DNA of 64,000 nt from Kiritimatiellia bacterium (GCA_017405115.1 JAFRBA010000153.1:1-64000); one strand, 5' to 3'. Shown: positions 23,489-32,599, numbered from the stretch's first letter. Notes: a model not told the origin generated them from the sequence alone. A program made the numbers and translations.

Positions 23489-25465
23489 ATGACGATTTCG
23501 ATTCTGCTGGCGTTGTCCGCCATTGCGTCTGTCTGCGCGGCGGGCGGCGATCCGTGCGCGGGGCTGGAAGTGCAGAAGCCGTTCGAGACGAGCGGGAGGC
23601 ACCGTCCGAAGCTTGTCATGGGGTGCGACTACTGGACGTTCATGCGCTCCGGCCCGTACTGCGACCCGGGGTACGCGCTCGACCCTGCGACGTGGAACGA
23701 CCCGTGGTTCAACCCTTCGCTGACGAACGTGCCGTGCTTCCGCGACTGCGGCCTCGTGCGCGAACTGTACGGCAAGACGCCGCCGATCACCGGCAAGGCG
23801 GCGACGTGGAGGACGGTTCTGGAGCACTGCGGCCTCCCGGAGCAGAGGGACGGGCTTGAATTCGCCGCGAAGAAGGACCGCCCGCTCGTCGTCGTGTTCG
23901 GGGCGAAGCGGTACGCGGGGGCGCTGTCCGGCGAGATTTCGCTCGACTACGACGACTGGGCTGGCTTCAAGACAAAGAACCCGAACCTCATCGGCACGAG
24001 GACGCTCTGCGAATGGGGGTGGGACATATTGCAGGCAGTCGCGGTGAAAACGAAGAAGATGCCGGACTGCGAGCGTCGGCACGAGCTGGAGGAGACGTGG
24101 AAGCGCTTCGACATGTCAGACAGGTACGACCGCATCAGGCTGTGCCGGTGGTACGTCGAGAGACTGCTCGCTCTGCACTACGGCGACGTCGACAAGTTCG
24201 TGGCGTTCAGGAGCGTTCACTTCCTCGACCACGTGGCGGCCGCATTCGGCGCGAAGTACCTTGTCTCGGAGACGACCAACTCGACGCTGGGCGACATGGA
24301 ATACCGCTGGGACGTGTCCTGCATGTTCGTGCGCGGCGCGGCGCGGCAGTTCGGCCTCCCCTGGGGATGGTACGAGGCCAACTACTTCAACGGCCCGGCG
24401 AAAGACGGCAAGTGGATGAACAACAGCGTCTGCCGCACGTGCGCCCCGGTCGCGAACAATCCCAACGCCAGGCCGGAGGGCGGCACATCCGCTTCCGCGC
24501 AGCGCCGTTGCTGGTACTATGCTTGGCTAAATGGCGCAAATGCCGTCGAACCCGAGTCGTGGAGTTACCAGTTCTTCACCACGAACACGCCATCGGGCAA
24601 GGCAGGCCTGTCTTCGCGCGGGCGAAGCTTCAGCGACTTTCACGACTTCGCAGAGGCGCACAGGGGCCGTCGCGGCGTCGCATACGCTCCTGTCGCGATA
24701 CTCGTGCCGTTCGCGCAGGGCTACACCGCCTTCGGGAATCCTGCGTGGGGACGCTGCCCCGTCCTGCCGGGCGACTATGCGATGGACGCCCTCTTCTTCA
24801 CGATCGCGCCGGGCTGGGAACGGAAGAAGGGGCTGGAAGCCGGCATACAGGAGGGGAACCTGCACAACTCGCGCTTTGCCATGATGTACGACGTGCTCGT
24901 GCCGGACTCGCCGCAGCCGAAGGAAGATTTCGCAAAGGCGCTCTTCGCATACCCTGCGGCGATACTCGTAGGCGAGTACGCCGACCCGTCGATGTTCGAG
25001 GACGTCCTCGCCGCGTACAAGAAACGCGGCGGGCGGCTCGTCCGGCTTTCGGCGGACATGCTGCCGCCGTATGACAAGACGAGGATTCCCGACATGCGGG
25101 CGGGGCGCATCAGGTTTCCGTCCGTAGAGAAGGAGCTCGAGGGCCTTCAGCGCGACCTGTTTCCGTTCGAAGTCGATGGCGACTGCCAGTTCGGCGCGAG
25201 CAGGACGGAGCGCGGCTGGTGGCTCTGGACTTTCAACAACCGCGGCGTTCGCAAGTTCGCCGACACGTTCGAGACGATTGACCATTCGCTTGACTCGCAT
25301 ATTCACGTGCAGATTGGGCGTTTTGCAGATGCTACAGTGAAAGAGCTTGTATCAGGTCGTGAACTGCAAGCCTTCGGTGGCGCGTTAGACTATGAGCTTC
25401 CGGCGGGCGACTTTGCCGTGTTTGAGGTTTTGACGGCGCATTGGGACAAAGGAGGTGCACAATGA
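23489..25465 (+). CDS. Secreted protein of unknown family, glycosidase-like
   Basis: A 658-aa protein with signal peptide (ISILLALSAIASVCA). After it come aromatic-rich segments suggestive of a barrel enzyme (VMGCDYWTFMRSGPYCDPGYALDP, GWYEANYFNGP, CWYYAWLNGANAVEPESWSYQFF), then a Rossmann-like segment (AAILVGEYADPSMFEDVLAAYKKRGGRLVRLSADML) reminiscent of the glutamine-amidotransferase-like domain that follows barrels in GH42-type enzymes, then a beta domain. Exact family not recognised. GGGAGAGGAGG provides a strong ribosome binding site. Confidence 0.6.
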   Translation: MTISILLALSAIASVCAAGGDPCAGLEVQKPFETSGRHRPKLVMGCDYWTFMRSGPYCDPGYALDPATWNDPWFNPSLTNVPCFRDCGLVRELYGKTPPITGKAATWRTVLEHCGLPEQRDGLEFAAKKDRPLVVVFGAKRYAGALSGEISLDYDDWAGFKTKNPNLIGTRTLCEWGWDILQAVAVKTKKMPDCERRHELEETWKRFDMSDRYDRIRLCRWYVERLLALHYGDVDKFVAFRSVHFLDHVAAAFGAKYLVSETTNSTLGDMEYRWDVSCMFVRGAARQFGLPWGWYEANYFNGPAKDGKWMNNSVCRTCAPVANNPNARPEGGTSASAQRRCWYYAWLNGANAVEPESWSYQFFTTNTPSGKAGLSSRGRSFSDFHDFAEAHRGRRGVAYAPVAILVPFAQGYTAFGNPAWGRCPVLPGDYAMDALFFTIAPGWERKKGLEAGIQEGNLHNSRFAMMYDVLVPDSPQPKEDFAKALFAYPAAILVGEYADPSMFEDVLAAYKKRGGRLVRLSADMLPPYDKTRIPDMRAGRIRFPSVEKELEGLQRDLFPFEVDGDCQFGASRTERGWWLWTFNNRGVRKFADTFETIDHSLDSHIHVQIGRFADATVKELVSGRELQAFGGALDYELPAGDFAVFEVLTAHWDKGGAQ

Positions 25466-26754
25466 TGCTGTCGCGTATGGACAGAAGGTCTTTTTCAAGA
25501 CTCCTTGTTTTGGGTGCGGGGTCCGGGATGTTGCCGTCATCAGGCGAAGCAGGCCGCAAGAGCGAATTGGCGCCCGTCGAGCTTCCTAAGTGGCGGCCAG
25601 GCATGTTCCAGATACATTTTATCTACACAGGTGTTGCCGAATCCATGTTTCTGATCTTCCCGGATTCCACGACCATGCTTCTTGACTGCGGCGATCATGA
25701 TGCCATTGAGCGCGGAGCCCTCGCTGTGCAGGTGCTTCCAGACGGCAAGCGACGCGCTGGCGAGTGGATTGCGCGGTATGTCAGGCGAGTGAACCCCAAT
25801 GGCGACGAGGTTGACTACATGGTTGCGTCGCACATGCATCTCGACCACACGGGTTGTCGACGTTTTCACGCGGGGCGTGTCGATTGGAGCGGCGGCACAT
25901 ATTTCTTGAGCGGATTCGCCCAGGCGGCCCAGGCTCTGCATTTCAGGCGTGCAATCGACAGGGGGTGGCCGGACTACACTGACCCCGTGCCGTACTGGTG
26001 GGGAAGTTCCTGCGGCGCAGCCGAGAACATGGTGAATCTGTATGCGCACCTTGCAAAACGCGATGGACTTGCCGTCGAGAAATTTCGTCTAGGGGTAGAC
26101 GACCAGATAGTTCCGCTGCGAGGCGGAGCGGGGGACTTCCGATGCCGCAACGTCTGCGCAAATGGGAAGGTCGCCGATGTCGGTGGACAGGTGCGCGATG
26201 CTTTTGCGGGCCGGAATGGAAAGTTGAAGGAGTGTCATGAGAACGGCATGAGCCTTGGCATGGTCTTCACTGTCGGCAAGTTCAAGTTGTTTACAGCCGG
26301 GGACTTTTCGTCGCATTGGAATCTGCCGGGCGGAGGGGTTTTTGAGATCGAGGACGTGCTTGCCGACGCCGTTGAACGCGTAGATGTGGCGAAGCTGAAC
26401 CACCATGCGTGTCCATGGTCTTCGCCGACAAGACTGCTCAAAGCCCTTGATGCGCGGGTGTTCGTGTCCTGTGTATGGGATCAACTGCACAACGATGCCG
26501 AAACTCTCTCTCGCATTGCCAACCAGTCCATATTGCCAGGACGCAGGATGATTGTGACTGGTATTTTCCCGGCGGAACGCATGATGGTTGACGCAGGGAG
26601 AGCGTTTATGCCGCTTCTGATGCGCGAATCGTGGAGGGGGGCTCATGTCGTCGTTACGGTGGAACCAGGTGGAACACGGTATACAGTTGCCCGCGTTTCT
26701 GCGTCAGATGAAAGAATGTCGGTCATTGACATGTGCGAATTTGCCCGAGATTAG
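25462..26754 (+). CDS. Tat-exported metallo-beta-lactamase-fold hydrolase
   Basis: A 430-aa protein. The N-terminus MDRRSFSRLLVLGAGSG is a twin-arginine signal. The domain resembles the ComEC/Rec2-type metallo-beta-lactamase fold: the metal site SHMHLDHTG (His124, His126, Asp128, His129) is preceded by TTMLLDCGDHD. A second metal-ligand region, LFTAGDFSSHW, and VAKLNHHACPWSS follow. Substrate unknown; Tat export implies cofactor loading before secretion. AGGAGG lies 6 nt from the first ATG and 9 nt from the second (25465). It overlaps the previous gene by 4 nt and closes the GntR operon. Confidence 0.8.
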   Translation: MMLSRMDRRSFSRLLVLGAGSGMLPSSGEAGRKSELAPVELPKWRPGMFQIHFIYTGVAESMFLIFPDSTTMLLDCGDHDAIERGALAVQVLPDGKRRAGEWIARYVRRVNPNGDEVDYMVASHMHLDHTGCRRFHAGRVDWSGGTYFLSGFAQAAQALHFRRAIDRGWPDYTDPVPYWWGSSCGAAENMVNLYAHLAKRDGLAVEKFRLGVDDQIVPLRGGAGDFRCRNVCANGKVADVGGQVRDAFAGRNGKLKECHENGMSLGMVFTVGKFKLFTAGDFSSHWNLPGGGVFEIEDVLADAVERVDVAKLNHHACPWSSPTRLLKALDARVFVSCVWDQLHNDAETLSRIANQSILPGRRMIVTGIFPAERMMVDAGRAFMPLLMRESWRGAHVVVTVEPGGTRYTVARVSASDERMSVIDMCEFARD

Positions 26755-26797
26755 CCGCGCTTCCCCAAAATGCCGTACGGTCCATCATGACCGGCGG

Positions 26798-27418
26798 CTA
26801 TAGCTTCAGCAGGTGCTTGCGCATGGCGATGGCAATTGCCTCGGCGCGGTTGACGGCGCCGAGCTTGTTGCAGATCGCGTTGAGGTGTTGCTTGACGGCA
26901 TCGGTTGAGATGCCAAGCTGCCGCGCCACGTCCGAATTGCGAAGGCCGTCCATAACGAATCTGAGAATTTGCGTTTGGCGTTCCGTGAGAACGGGCGGAT
27001 CGGGATCTTGGGCAATGGTCTTTCGGATTTCCGGCGAGAAGACACGTTCTCCAGCGGCTATCGTCCGGATTGCGTTCAGCAACTCGTTGTTCGGCGTGTC
27101 CTTCATCAGCGCGGCGACGGCTCCGGCCTGTACGGCGCGGGCTACGTCGGCGGACGTGCCGAAGGTCGTCAGGATCATAATCTTGATGTCCGGCTGCTCG
27201 GCGTGGATTCGGCGTGTCGCCTCAACGCCGTCCATCACGGGCATCATGAGGTCCATCACGATGACATCGGGCTTCAGCGACTTCGCGAGTTCAATCGCCT
27301 CCTGCCCGTTGTCGGCTCCGCCAACGACGCAGAGGTCCTTGTGGTATTTCATCAACGTCGTGAGACCGAGCCGCATGAGGCTGTGGTCGTCGACAAGGAG
27401 TATGCGAATGGGTTTCAT
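26798..27418 (-). CDS. NarL/LuxR-family response regulator
   Basis: A 206-aa response regulator. The receiver domain has acidic residues at 10-11 (VDDH), phospho-acceptor Asp56 in VIVMDLMMPVMDG, a conserved Thr in ILTTFG and the Lys of VAALMKDT. The C-terminal GerE/LuxR helix-turn-helix runs from about 140 (LTERQTQILRFVMDGLRNSDVARQLGISTDAVKQHLNAIC). The start overlaps the stop of the kinase gene (ATGA), so the pair is translationally coupled. A truncated copy of its C-terminus lies at 16159-16251, and a full paralogue at 45300-45920. Confidence 0.94.
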   Translation of the reverse strand: MKPIRILLVDDHSLMRLGLTTLMKYHKDLCVVGGADNGQEAIELAKSLKPDVIVMDLMMPVMDGVEATRRIHAEQPDIKIMILTTFGTSADVARAVQAGAVAALMKDTPNNELLNAIRTIAAGERVFSPEIRKTIAQDPDPPVLTERQTQILRFVMDGLRNSDVARQLGISTDAVKQHLNAICNKLGAVNRAEAIAIAMRKHLLKL

Positions 27419-29535
27419 GTCTGTGGTTCCTTTGGACGGAGCGTCACGACGATACGCGTCCCCCGCCCGGGGCGGGAGTCAATCCGCAGCTGTCCGTTGA
27501 AGCGCCGGATGCGTTCGGCGACGCCGTCGAGCCCGAAGTGCCCGTCAGCCTGGCCTGGACGCTTCGCCGGATCGAAGCCGCCGCCGTTGTCGCGCACCGA
27601 GAAGCGGATGGCACCATCCCTCAGCTCCCCGGCGATCTGCACCTTATCGGCCTTGCCGTGCCGGACTGCGTTCGAGACGAGTTCGCGGCAGATGCTGAGG
27701 ACGGCGTGGGCTGTCGAATCGCTGAGCCGGCTGCGGTTCGCCGCGAAGCGGACGAGCAGACGGGCGTCGCCGGCAACAGGTTCGGACGTCCGCCTGATGG
27801 CCTTGGCGAACTCTGGTTCGTTCAAGGCGTCGCTCTTGAGGTCCCACAGGCATCGCCTCAGGTCGGCGCGGCAGGAGAGTAGCATGCGGTCGGCCGTCCG
27901 CAGGCAGTCGGTGGCCTCCGCGCTGTCGGCTGCCAATGCGCTTTCCGCTGCGGAGATCTGATACGAGATGACTGTCAGGTTCTGGGCGAGGTAGTCGTGA
28001 AGCTCGGCGGCAAGGCGCGTGCGTTCGTCGATCTTGAGTGTTTCCTCGATCTTCGCCGCCTGTTCGCGCAGGACTGCGCGGCTCTTCCGCACGACAAGGA
28101 CGCGCAAGGTCGCGTTCCAGACGAGGATCGCGACGATGACGCCGAAGAGAATCGTCAGCGCGACGACGAACCGGACCGGAGTCCACCATGGGGGACGGCG
28201 CAGGACCTTCAGGTCGGCGTCCGACCGCGGTACGAGAAAGAGTCCTCGGACGCGGGGGATCATGAAGCTCGGCCGCCAGATGTCGCTGTCCTTGACGCAG
28301 ACGCCGGTGACTTCAACAATGCACCCTTCGGCAACAGATTCAAATGTATTTTTGACATTGGAGCAGTTGACGAGGATGGAATGTTCGCCATCGGCGAGAA
28401 GGATGCTTTTGAATCCCTTGGTGTCGGCACCGACATTCTTGACAATGCCGCGAATTCGGTATGTCGAGCCCTGATTGTCGGCCTTTATCATGCCGCTGCC
28501 GGAATTGTTCGTGAACAAGGCCCGAAGAGTGGTTTCGACGGGGATCGCGGGTGGAATTCCCATATCTTTGGCCTTTCGCCAGGATGCGCGAAGGAGGTAT
28601 AGGTCGATGAAATCCGTCTCCAGGCGTCCAACGGCTTCGGCTGTCGATCCCAAAGGCGGCAGGCTCTCGTCAGAGGTTTCGACGCGTGCGGACTTTCCGT
28701 TGGACATTCGCAGCAAGAAAGAGTTGCCGTTCCATCGTGTGGAGACTAATCCCTTCAGTTTGCGAGTCTTCCCGAATTCGGGAATGCCGCGCCACGGCCC
28801 CGATGTTGTGATTTCAGGGACGTCAAACGGATCGTGGTCGTTTTTCCTTATGACATGAATTGCGTTGGTCCCCGAAATCAACAGCGGAGGGGTGGGGGCG
28901 AATACTCTAACGCCAAAGTTGCGATACCCGATGCCGGTTGCGACGACAGTGGCGCCTTGTTGCCGGCGCAGTTCGTTCAAGTCGTCTGGCGCGCCTTGCC
29001 AGATCAGATAGGCGATTTGTCCCTTGTCGGCCAGCGTGGCGTGGAGATATTGCGCATCGATATCGTCTTGCATCGCATCGGCAAGCGTCCCCATGACAGC
29101 GACTCGTTTGTTTGCATAATCGCCGCCTGTGTAGTCGGACACGCTCACGACAGGTGCATCAGGCAGAGATCCCCGCGCCAGAGTTTGCAGGCTTGTGCAG
29201 TCGAGATGTGTCGTTTCGCCGCTCCCAGAGCGTCTCGTCCTGCCGCTTAGCAGAACGAGATCGCCTGCCTGGCAAAGGCCTTTGGCCGTTTCAAGTCGGC
29301 TGTAGACCTTGGTGCAGGAACCGTTGATGTCGATGAAGAATGGGAGGTTTTTCCTGAATGGGGGGATGAGGATTCGCCCGGAGACCGTGAAGCAAACGTC
29401 GTTTTGGAACTTCTTCTGGATGGAAAGAAGCTCTTGCGCGTTGGTTACCGTTTCACTTCCACGGGTCGAACCGACCAGCCCGAAGATGAGGCAGCAGATG
29501 AGATGGATGAGATGGAGATTCCTGCGCACGTACAT
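27415..29535 (-). CDS. Sensor histidine kinase (HisKA_3) with large exported sensor region
   Basis: A 706-aa kinase: signal peptide, about 430 exported residues made of several OB-like beta modules (e.g. VSVSDYTGGDYANKRVAVMG, IRGIVKNVGADTKG, GCIVEVTGVCVKDSDIW), one transmembrane helix (VRFVVALTILFGVIVAILVWN), a coiled coil, the HisKA_3 box RTRLAAELHDYLAQNLTV with phospho-His513, and a HATPase domain (N-box ELVSNAVRHGKA, G1 DNGGGFD, G2 GHFGLDG). It should phosphorylate the coupled regulator. The start is 9 nt from its -10, so its mRNA should be leaderless. The divergent secreted operon starting at 29654 is the probable target. A paralogue is at 45927-47741. Confidence 0.92.
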   Translation of the reverse strand: MYVRRNLHLIHLICCLIFGLVGSTRGSETVTNAQELLSIQKKFQNDVCFTVSGRILIPPFRKNLPFFIDINGSCTKVYSRLETAKGLCQAGDLVLLSGRTRRSGSGETTHLDCTSLQTLARGSLPDAPVVSVSDYTGGDYANKRVAVMGTLADAMQDDIDAQYLHATLADKGQIAYLIWQGAPDDLNELRRQQGATVVATGIGYRNFGVRVFAPTPPLLISGTNAIHVIRKNDHDPFDVPEITTSGPWRGIPEFGKTRKLKGLVSTRWNGNSFLLRMSNGKSARVETSDESLPPLGSTAEAVGRLETDFIDLYLLRASWRKAKDMGIPPAIPVETTLRALFTNNSGSGMIKADNQGSTYRIRGIVKNVGADTKGFKSILLADGEHSILVNCSNVKNTFESVAEGCIVEVTGVCVKDSDIWRPSFMIPRVRGLFLVPRSDADLKVLRRPPWWTPVRFVVALTILFGVIVAILVWNATLRVLVVRKSRAVLREQAAKIEETLKIDERTRLAAELHDYLAQNLTVISYQISAAESALAADSAEATDCLRTADRMLLSCRADLRRCLWDLKSDALNEPEFAKAIRRTSEPVAGDARLLVRFAANRSRLSDSTAHAVLSICRELVSNAVRHGKADKVQIAGELRDGAIRFSVRDNGGGFDPAKRPGQADGHFGLDGVAERIRRFNGQLRIDSRPGRGTRIVVTLRPKEPQT

Positions 29536-29544
29536 ATGTGCTGT

Positions 29545-29553
29545 ATATTATCA
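29545..29553 (-). promoter_or_regulatory. Extended -10 promoter of the kinase-regulator operon, leaderless
   Basis: TGATAATAT on the minus strand; ATG 29535 lies 9 nt downstream. The palindrome centre at 29583.5 is 33.5 bp upstream. Confidence 0.55.
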
Positions 29554-29576
29554 TTTTTTGCCGAGATGTTGAATAC

Positions 29577-29590
29577 TCCCTTTTTAGGGA
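29577..29590. promoter_or_regulatory. Candidate operator midway between two divergent promoters
   Basis: TCCCTTTTTAGGGA, a 14-bp palindrome (arms TCCCT/AGGGA). Its centre lies 33.5 bp from the first base of the -10 on both sides (29550 on the minus strand, 29617 on the plus strand). The same geometry occurs at 49331-49344. It fits a dimeric activator or repressor bound near -45; the adjacent LuxR-type regulator is the obvious candidate. Confidence 0.6.
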
Positions 29591-29613
29591 TGTAGCATCC
29601 GGGGCGGTATGTT

Positions 29614-29622
29614 TGATATAAT
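29614..29622 (+). promoter_or_regulatory. Extended -10 promoter of the secreted FGE-like operon
   Basis: TGATATAAT followed by an AAGGAG ribosome binding site near 29637. Confidence 0.65.
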
Positions 29623-29653
29623 CCCCGTCGCAAGACAAGGAGACATGTTGCAT

Positions 29654-29884
29654 ATGGGCACGATGAAACTAATTGCCGCGCTGGCGCTTTCCGCGTCGAC
29701 GCTTTGCGCGGACGCCGTGGCGGCGCAGTCCGCGGCAAGCGCCACCAGGACGATATTTTTCGGCCCGGTAATCGGGTCCGGGAATCCTGGATCGGCAGAC
29801 CTTCGGGCAAGAGCCGTCGCGGAGTCCGACTGCGAAGCTCTGGACCGTTCCGCGTTCAGGCCTTTAATAATAATCCTGCACTGA
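29654..29884 (+). CDS. Small secreted protein, unknown
   Basis: A 76-aa frame. ATGs at 29645, 29654 and 29663 are in frame; AAGGAG (about 29637) fits 29654 best. A signal peptide (MKLIAALALSASTLCADAVAA) precedes a short mature chain (TRTIFFGPVIGSG...) ending in an odd hydrophobic tail (PLIIILH), which may mean the gene is truncated or frameshifted. No family is recognised. It is first in the operon controlled by the 29614 promoter. Confidence 0.45.
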   Translation: MGTMKLIAALALSASTLCADAVAAQSAASATRTIFFGPVIGSGNPGSADLRARAVAESDCEALDRSAFRPLIIILH

Positions 29885-29927
29885 CGACAGCGTCGGCAAA
29901 GCAACCACAAGAGGAGGAGATAGGCAC

Positions 29928-31292
29928 ATGCACAGCAAAGGAATCGTTAGGCACATGGCGTCCGCCATGACGTCTCTCATAATCGCGTCGATGGTGCGCG
30001 CCGACGGCGTGCCGGAGATATCCGGGGTCTCTCTGACCCAGGCCGCCAACAGGAGGGTGACGATAGAGTATACCCTCTCTGCGCCGGCGGTCGTCACGCT
30101 CGACATCCAGACGAACGCCTGCGGGGACGTGTGGGCTAGTATCGGCGGCGGCAACATCTACGGCGCCGAGACGCGGGCGCGTCCGAGAGGCGACGTGTCG
30201 AAGCTCGTCCAGGCGGGCTCGCGCTCGATCACGTGGGATCCAAGCCGCTCGTGGCCGGACAACACGGGCGCAACCCCGTCGGTGAAGGCCGTCCTCACTG
30301 CATGGCCGGTCAACGACACGCCGGACTACATGGTCGTGGACATCGCCGAGGGAACCCCGCTCGCGGATCGCGTCAGGTACTACGCCTCGACCAACGACCT
30401 GCCCGGCGGGCTTCTTGCGAACGGCGCATACCGCACCACGAGCATCGTCATGCGGAAGATCGTCGCCAAGGACATCTCCTGGACGATGGGCTCCCTTCTC
30501 GAACAGGGGCGCAGCGGGGGGCTGTCGGAGGACGCGCACGATGCCCGGCTGACGAACAACTACTACATCGCGGTGTTCCCGACGACGCAGGCGCAGTGGA
30601 AGTCGATCACGTCGAGCAAGAACCCGGAGTTCAAGGTCGAGGGCTCGATGCGGCCGATGGAGTCGATATGCTACAACGCCGTGCGCTGCTGCGCGGTGGG
30701 CAAGACGGCGGCGGAGTCCGGCACGGACTGGCCGAATCCGCCGTACTCCGGATCGTGGCTCGGGCTTCTGCGCGACAGGACCCAGATTGACTTCGACCTG
30801 CCGAGCGAGGGCGAGTGGGAGTACGCATGCCGCGCCGGGTTCTGCGAGGGATACTGGGGAACGGGCAGGCCGATCCTCTCTTCTACAACGGACGGAACGG
30901 AGGATCCGAATTTCCCCGGGAGGTACAAGTACAACCAGGCGACATCCGGCAACACGTCGAATCTCTCCGGCAACGGGCCAGAGGACTGCACTCCGATCGT
31001 CGGGTCGTACGCGCCCAACGCCTGGGGCATATACGACCAGTGCGGCGGCGTGCGCGAGATGTGCCTGGACTGGTCGGCCGGCAACATAAAGTCGCTCGCG
31101 GGCCTTGTCAACACGACAGTCTCGTCGAAGCGGATAATACGCGGAGGCGACTGGAAGAGCGAAGTGAAGAACGCCCGCCCCGCCTATCGGGACGAAGTGT
31201 CCCCCAGCGCGACCGAAACGGCGTACATGGGTTTCGCGTGGTGTGTCGCGCTGGCCTGGACTGACGCGAAGCGGAGGAGGCCCGGATCATGA
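29928..31292 (+). CDS. Secreted FGE/SUMF1-like protein A, C-terminus frameshifted
   Basis: A signal peptide, an N-terminal beta domain (about 25-130), then a formylglycine-generating-enzyme-like fold: RLTNNYYIAVFPTTQAQWKSI, RPMESICYNAVRCC, FDLPSEGEWEYACRAG, SYAPNAWGIYDQCGGVREMCLDW, RIIRGGDW. Many such proteins are non-enzymatic structural or binding domains. The paralogue ends AYMGFRVACRAGLQ and stops, but here the frame reads AYMGFAWCVALAW and runs on. Adding one C near 31235 restores FRVVCRAGLD with a stop at 31264, leaving a clean GGAGGAGG before the next gene. So a 1-nt deletion or sequence error lies in the last ten codons. Confidence 0.8.
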   Translation: MHSKGIVRHMASAMTSLIIASMVRADGVPEISGVSLTQAANRRVTIEYTLSAPAVVTLDIQTNACGDVWASIGGGNIYGAETRARPRGDVSKLVQAGSRSITWDPSRSWPDNTGATPSVKAVLTAWPVNDTPDYMVVDIAEGTPLADRVRYYASTNDLPGGLLANGAYRTTSIVMRKIVAKDISWTMGSLLEQGRSGGLSEDAHDARLTNNYYIAVFPTTQAQWKSITSSKNPEFKVEGSMRPMESICYNAVRCCAVGKTAAESGTDWPNPPYSGSWLGLLRDRTQIDFDLPSEGEWEYACRAGFCEGYWGTGRPILSSTTDGTEDPNFPGRYKYNQATSGNTSNLSGNGPEDCTPIVGSYAPNAWGIYDQCGGVREMCLDWSAGNIKSLAGLVNTTVSSKRIIRGGDWKSEVKNARPAYRDEVSPSATETAYMGFAWCVALAWTDAKRRRPGS

Positions 31293-32599
31293 AACTTCGA
31301 TTCTGTCTTACGGCGGCCGTGGCTGCGGCGTCCGCGTATGCTGTCCCCGAGGTGTCCGACGTGGACATGTCGCAGGGCGACGACGGCGCAGTCGTCATAA
31401 CGTACGCCCTGTCGGGCGGACCCGCCGTCGTCACGCTCGACATCGAGACGAACTCGACCGGCGGCGCCTGGGCGTCGATCGGCCTCGAGAACGTGTATGG
31501 CGGAACGACGCGCGCCGAGCCGGCGGGCGACGTGTCGAAAGTCGTGTCCGGATCTTCTGGTACGATCGTGTGGCGGCCCGCGATGTCCTGGCCCGACTGC
31601 AGGCTTGGCGCCGCGCCCGCCCGCGCCGTGGTCACGGCGTGGCCGGTGGACGACACGCCGCAGTATCTCGCAGTGGACATCTCGCCGGAATGCGCGGCGG
31701 GAGAGCGCGTAAAATACTACGTGTCGTCGAACGCGGTTCCGGGCGGAGTCCTCGGCAATCCGGCATGGCGCACGTCGCGACTTCTGCTCCGGCGCATAAA
31801 TGCGAAGAACGTGGACTGGACGATGGGGGCGTCCAACGAAATAGGCAAGAACGCCAGCAGTGACAACGGTCTTGGCGAGGCGGCTCATGCCGCCAGGCTT
31901 ACCAACGACTACTACATTGCGGTGTTCCCGACGACGCAGACCCAGTGGAGGATGCTGACGACGAGCAAGAGCGCGGAGTACAAGGTCGAAGGCGCGATGC
32001 GCCCGATGGAGTCCATCTGCTTCAACGCAGTGCGCTGCTGCTCGGTGGGCAACACGGCGGCGGAGTCAGGGACGGACTGGCCGAATCCGCCGTATTCCGC
32101 GTCCTGGCTCGGCCTTCTGCGCGACAGGACCCAGATAGACTTCGACCTGCCGGGCGAGGGCGAATGGGAGTTCGCCTGCCGTGCAGGGCACGGCGACGGA
32201 TACTGGGGGACCGGCGAGCCGATAACGTCGGCCACGGAGGATTCGAAAGTGCCGGGCCGATACCTCTACAACCAGGCGATCTACGGCAACACGTCGCAGC
32301 TTTCCTCTGAAGGCCCGAAGAACTGCACGCCCGTCGTCGGGTCGTACGCGCCGAACATCTGGGGCATATACGACCAGTGCGGCGGCGTCCGCGAAATGTG
32401 CCTGGACTGGTCGCTGAGCAACTGTTCGTCGCTCGGCGGGCTCGTCAACACCACCGCCGCCACGAAGCGGATAATCCGCGGCGGAGACTACAAGAGCCAG
32501 GCGAGCAAGGTACGCCCTGCGTATCGCGACGACGCGAACCCCGCCGTGGCCAATGCCTACATGGGTTTTCGAGTGGCATGCCGCGCCGGGCTGCAGTGA
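31289..32599 (+). CDS. Secreted FGE/SUMF1-like protein B
   Basis: A 436-aa paralogue of the preceding protein, similar along its whole length. It has a signal peptide (FCLTAAVAAASAYA), the N-terminal beta domain (PAVVTLDIETNSTGGAWASIG), then the FGE-like fold (RLTNDYYIAVFPTTQTQWRML, IDFDLPGEGEWEFACRAG, WGIYDQCGGVREMCLDW, RIIRGGDYKS, AYMGFRVACRAG). True FGE oxidises a Cys in sulfatases; no sulfatase is present here, so a structural or ligand-binding role is more likely. GGAGGAGG precedes the ATG. The tandem pair probably arose by duplication. Confidence 0.85.
   Translation: MKLRFCLTAAVAAASAYAVPEVSDVDMSQGDDGAVVITYALSGGPAVVTLDIETNSTGGAWASIGLENVYGGTTRAEPAGDVSKVVSGSSGTIVWRPAMSWPDCRLGAAPARAVVTAWPVDDTPQYLAVDISPECAAGERVKYYVSSNAVPGGVLGNPAWRTSRLLLRRINAKNVDWTMGASNEIGKNASSDNGLGEAAHAARLTNDYYIAVFPTTQTQWRMLTTSKSAEYKVEGAMRPMESICFNAVRCCSVGNTAAESGTDWPNPPYSASWLGLLRDRTQIDFDLPGEGEWEFACRAGHGDGYWGTGEPITSATEDSKVPGRYLYNQAIYGNTSQLSSEGPKNCTPVVGSYAPNIWGIYDQCGGVREMCLDWSLSNCSSLGGLVNTTAATKRIIRGGDYKSQASKVRPAYRDDANPAVANAYMGFRVACRAGLQ

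Noticed and set aside
29928..32599. Active formylglycine-generating enzymes for sulfatase maturation
   Set aside because: Both are exported with an extra N-terminal domain, there is no sulfatase in the window, and this fold is often used structurally; enzymatic function is not claimed.
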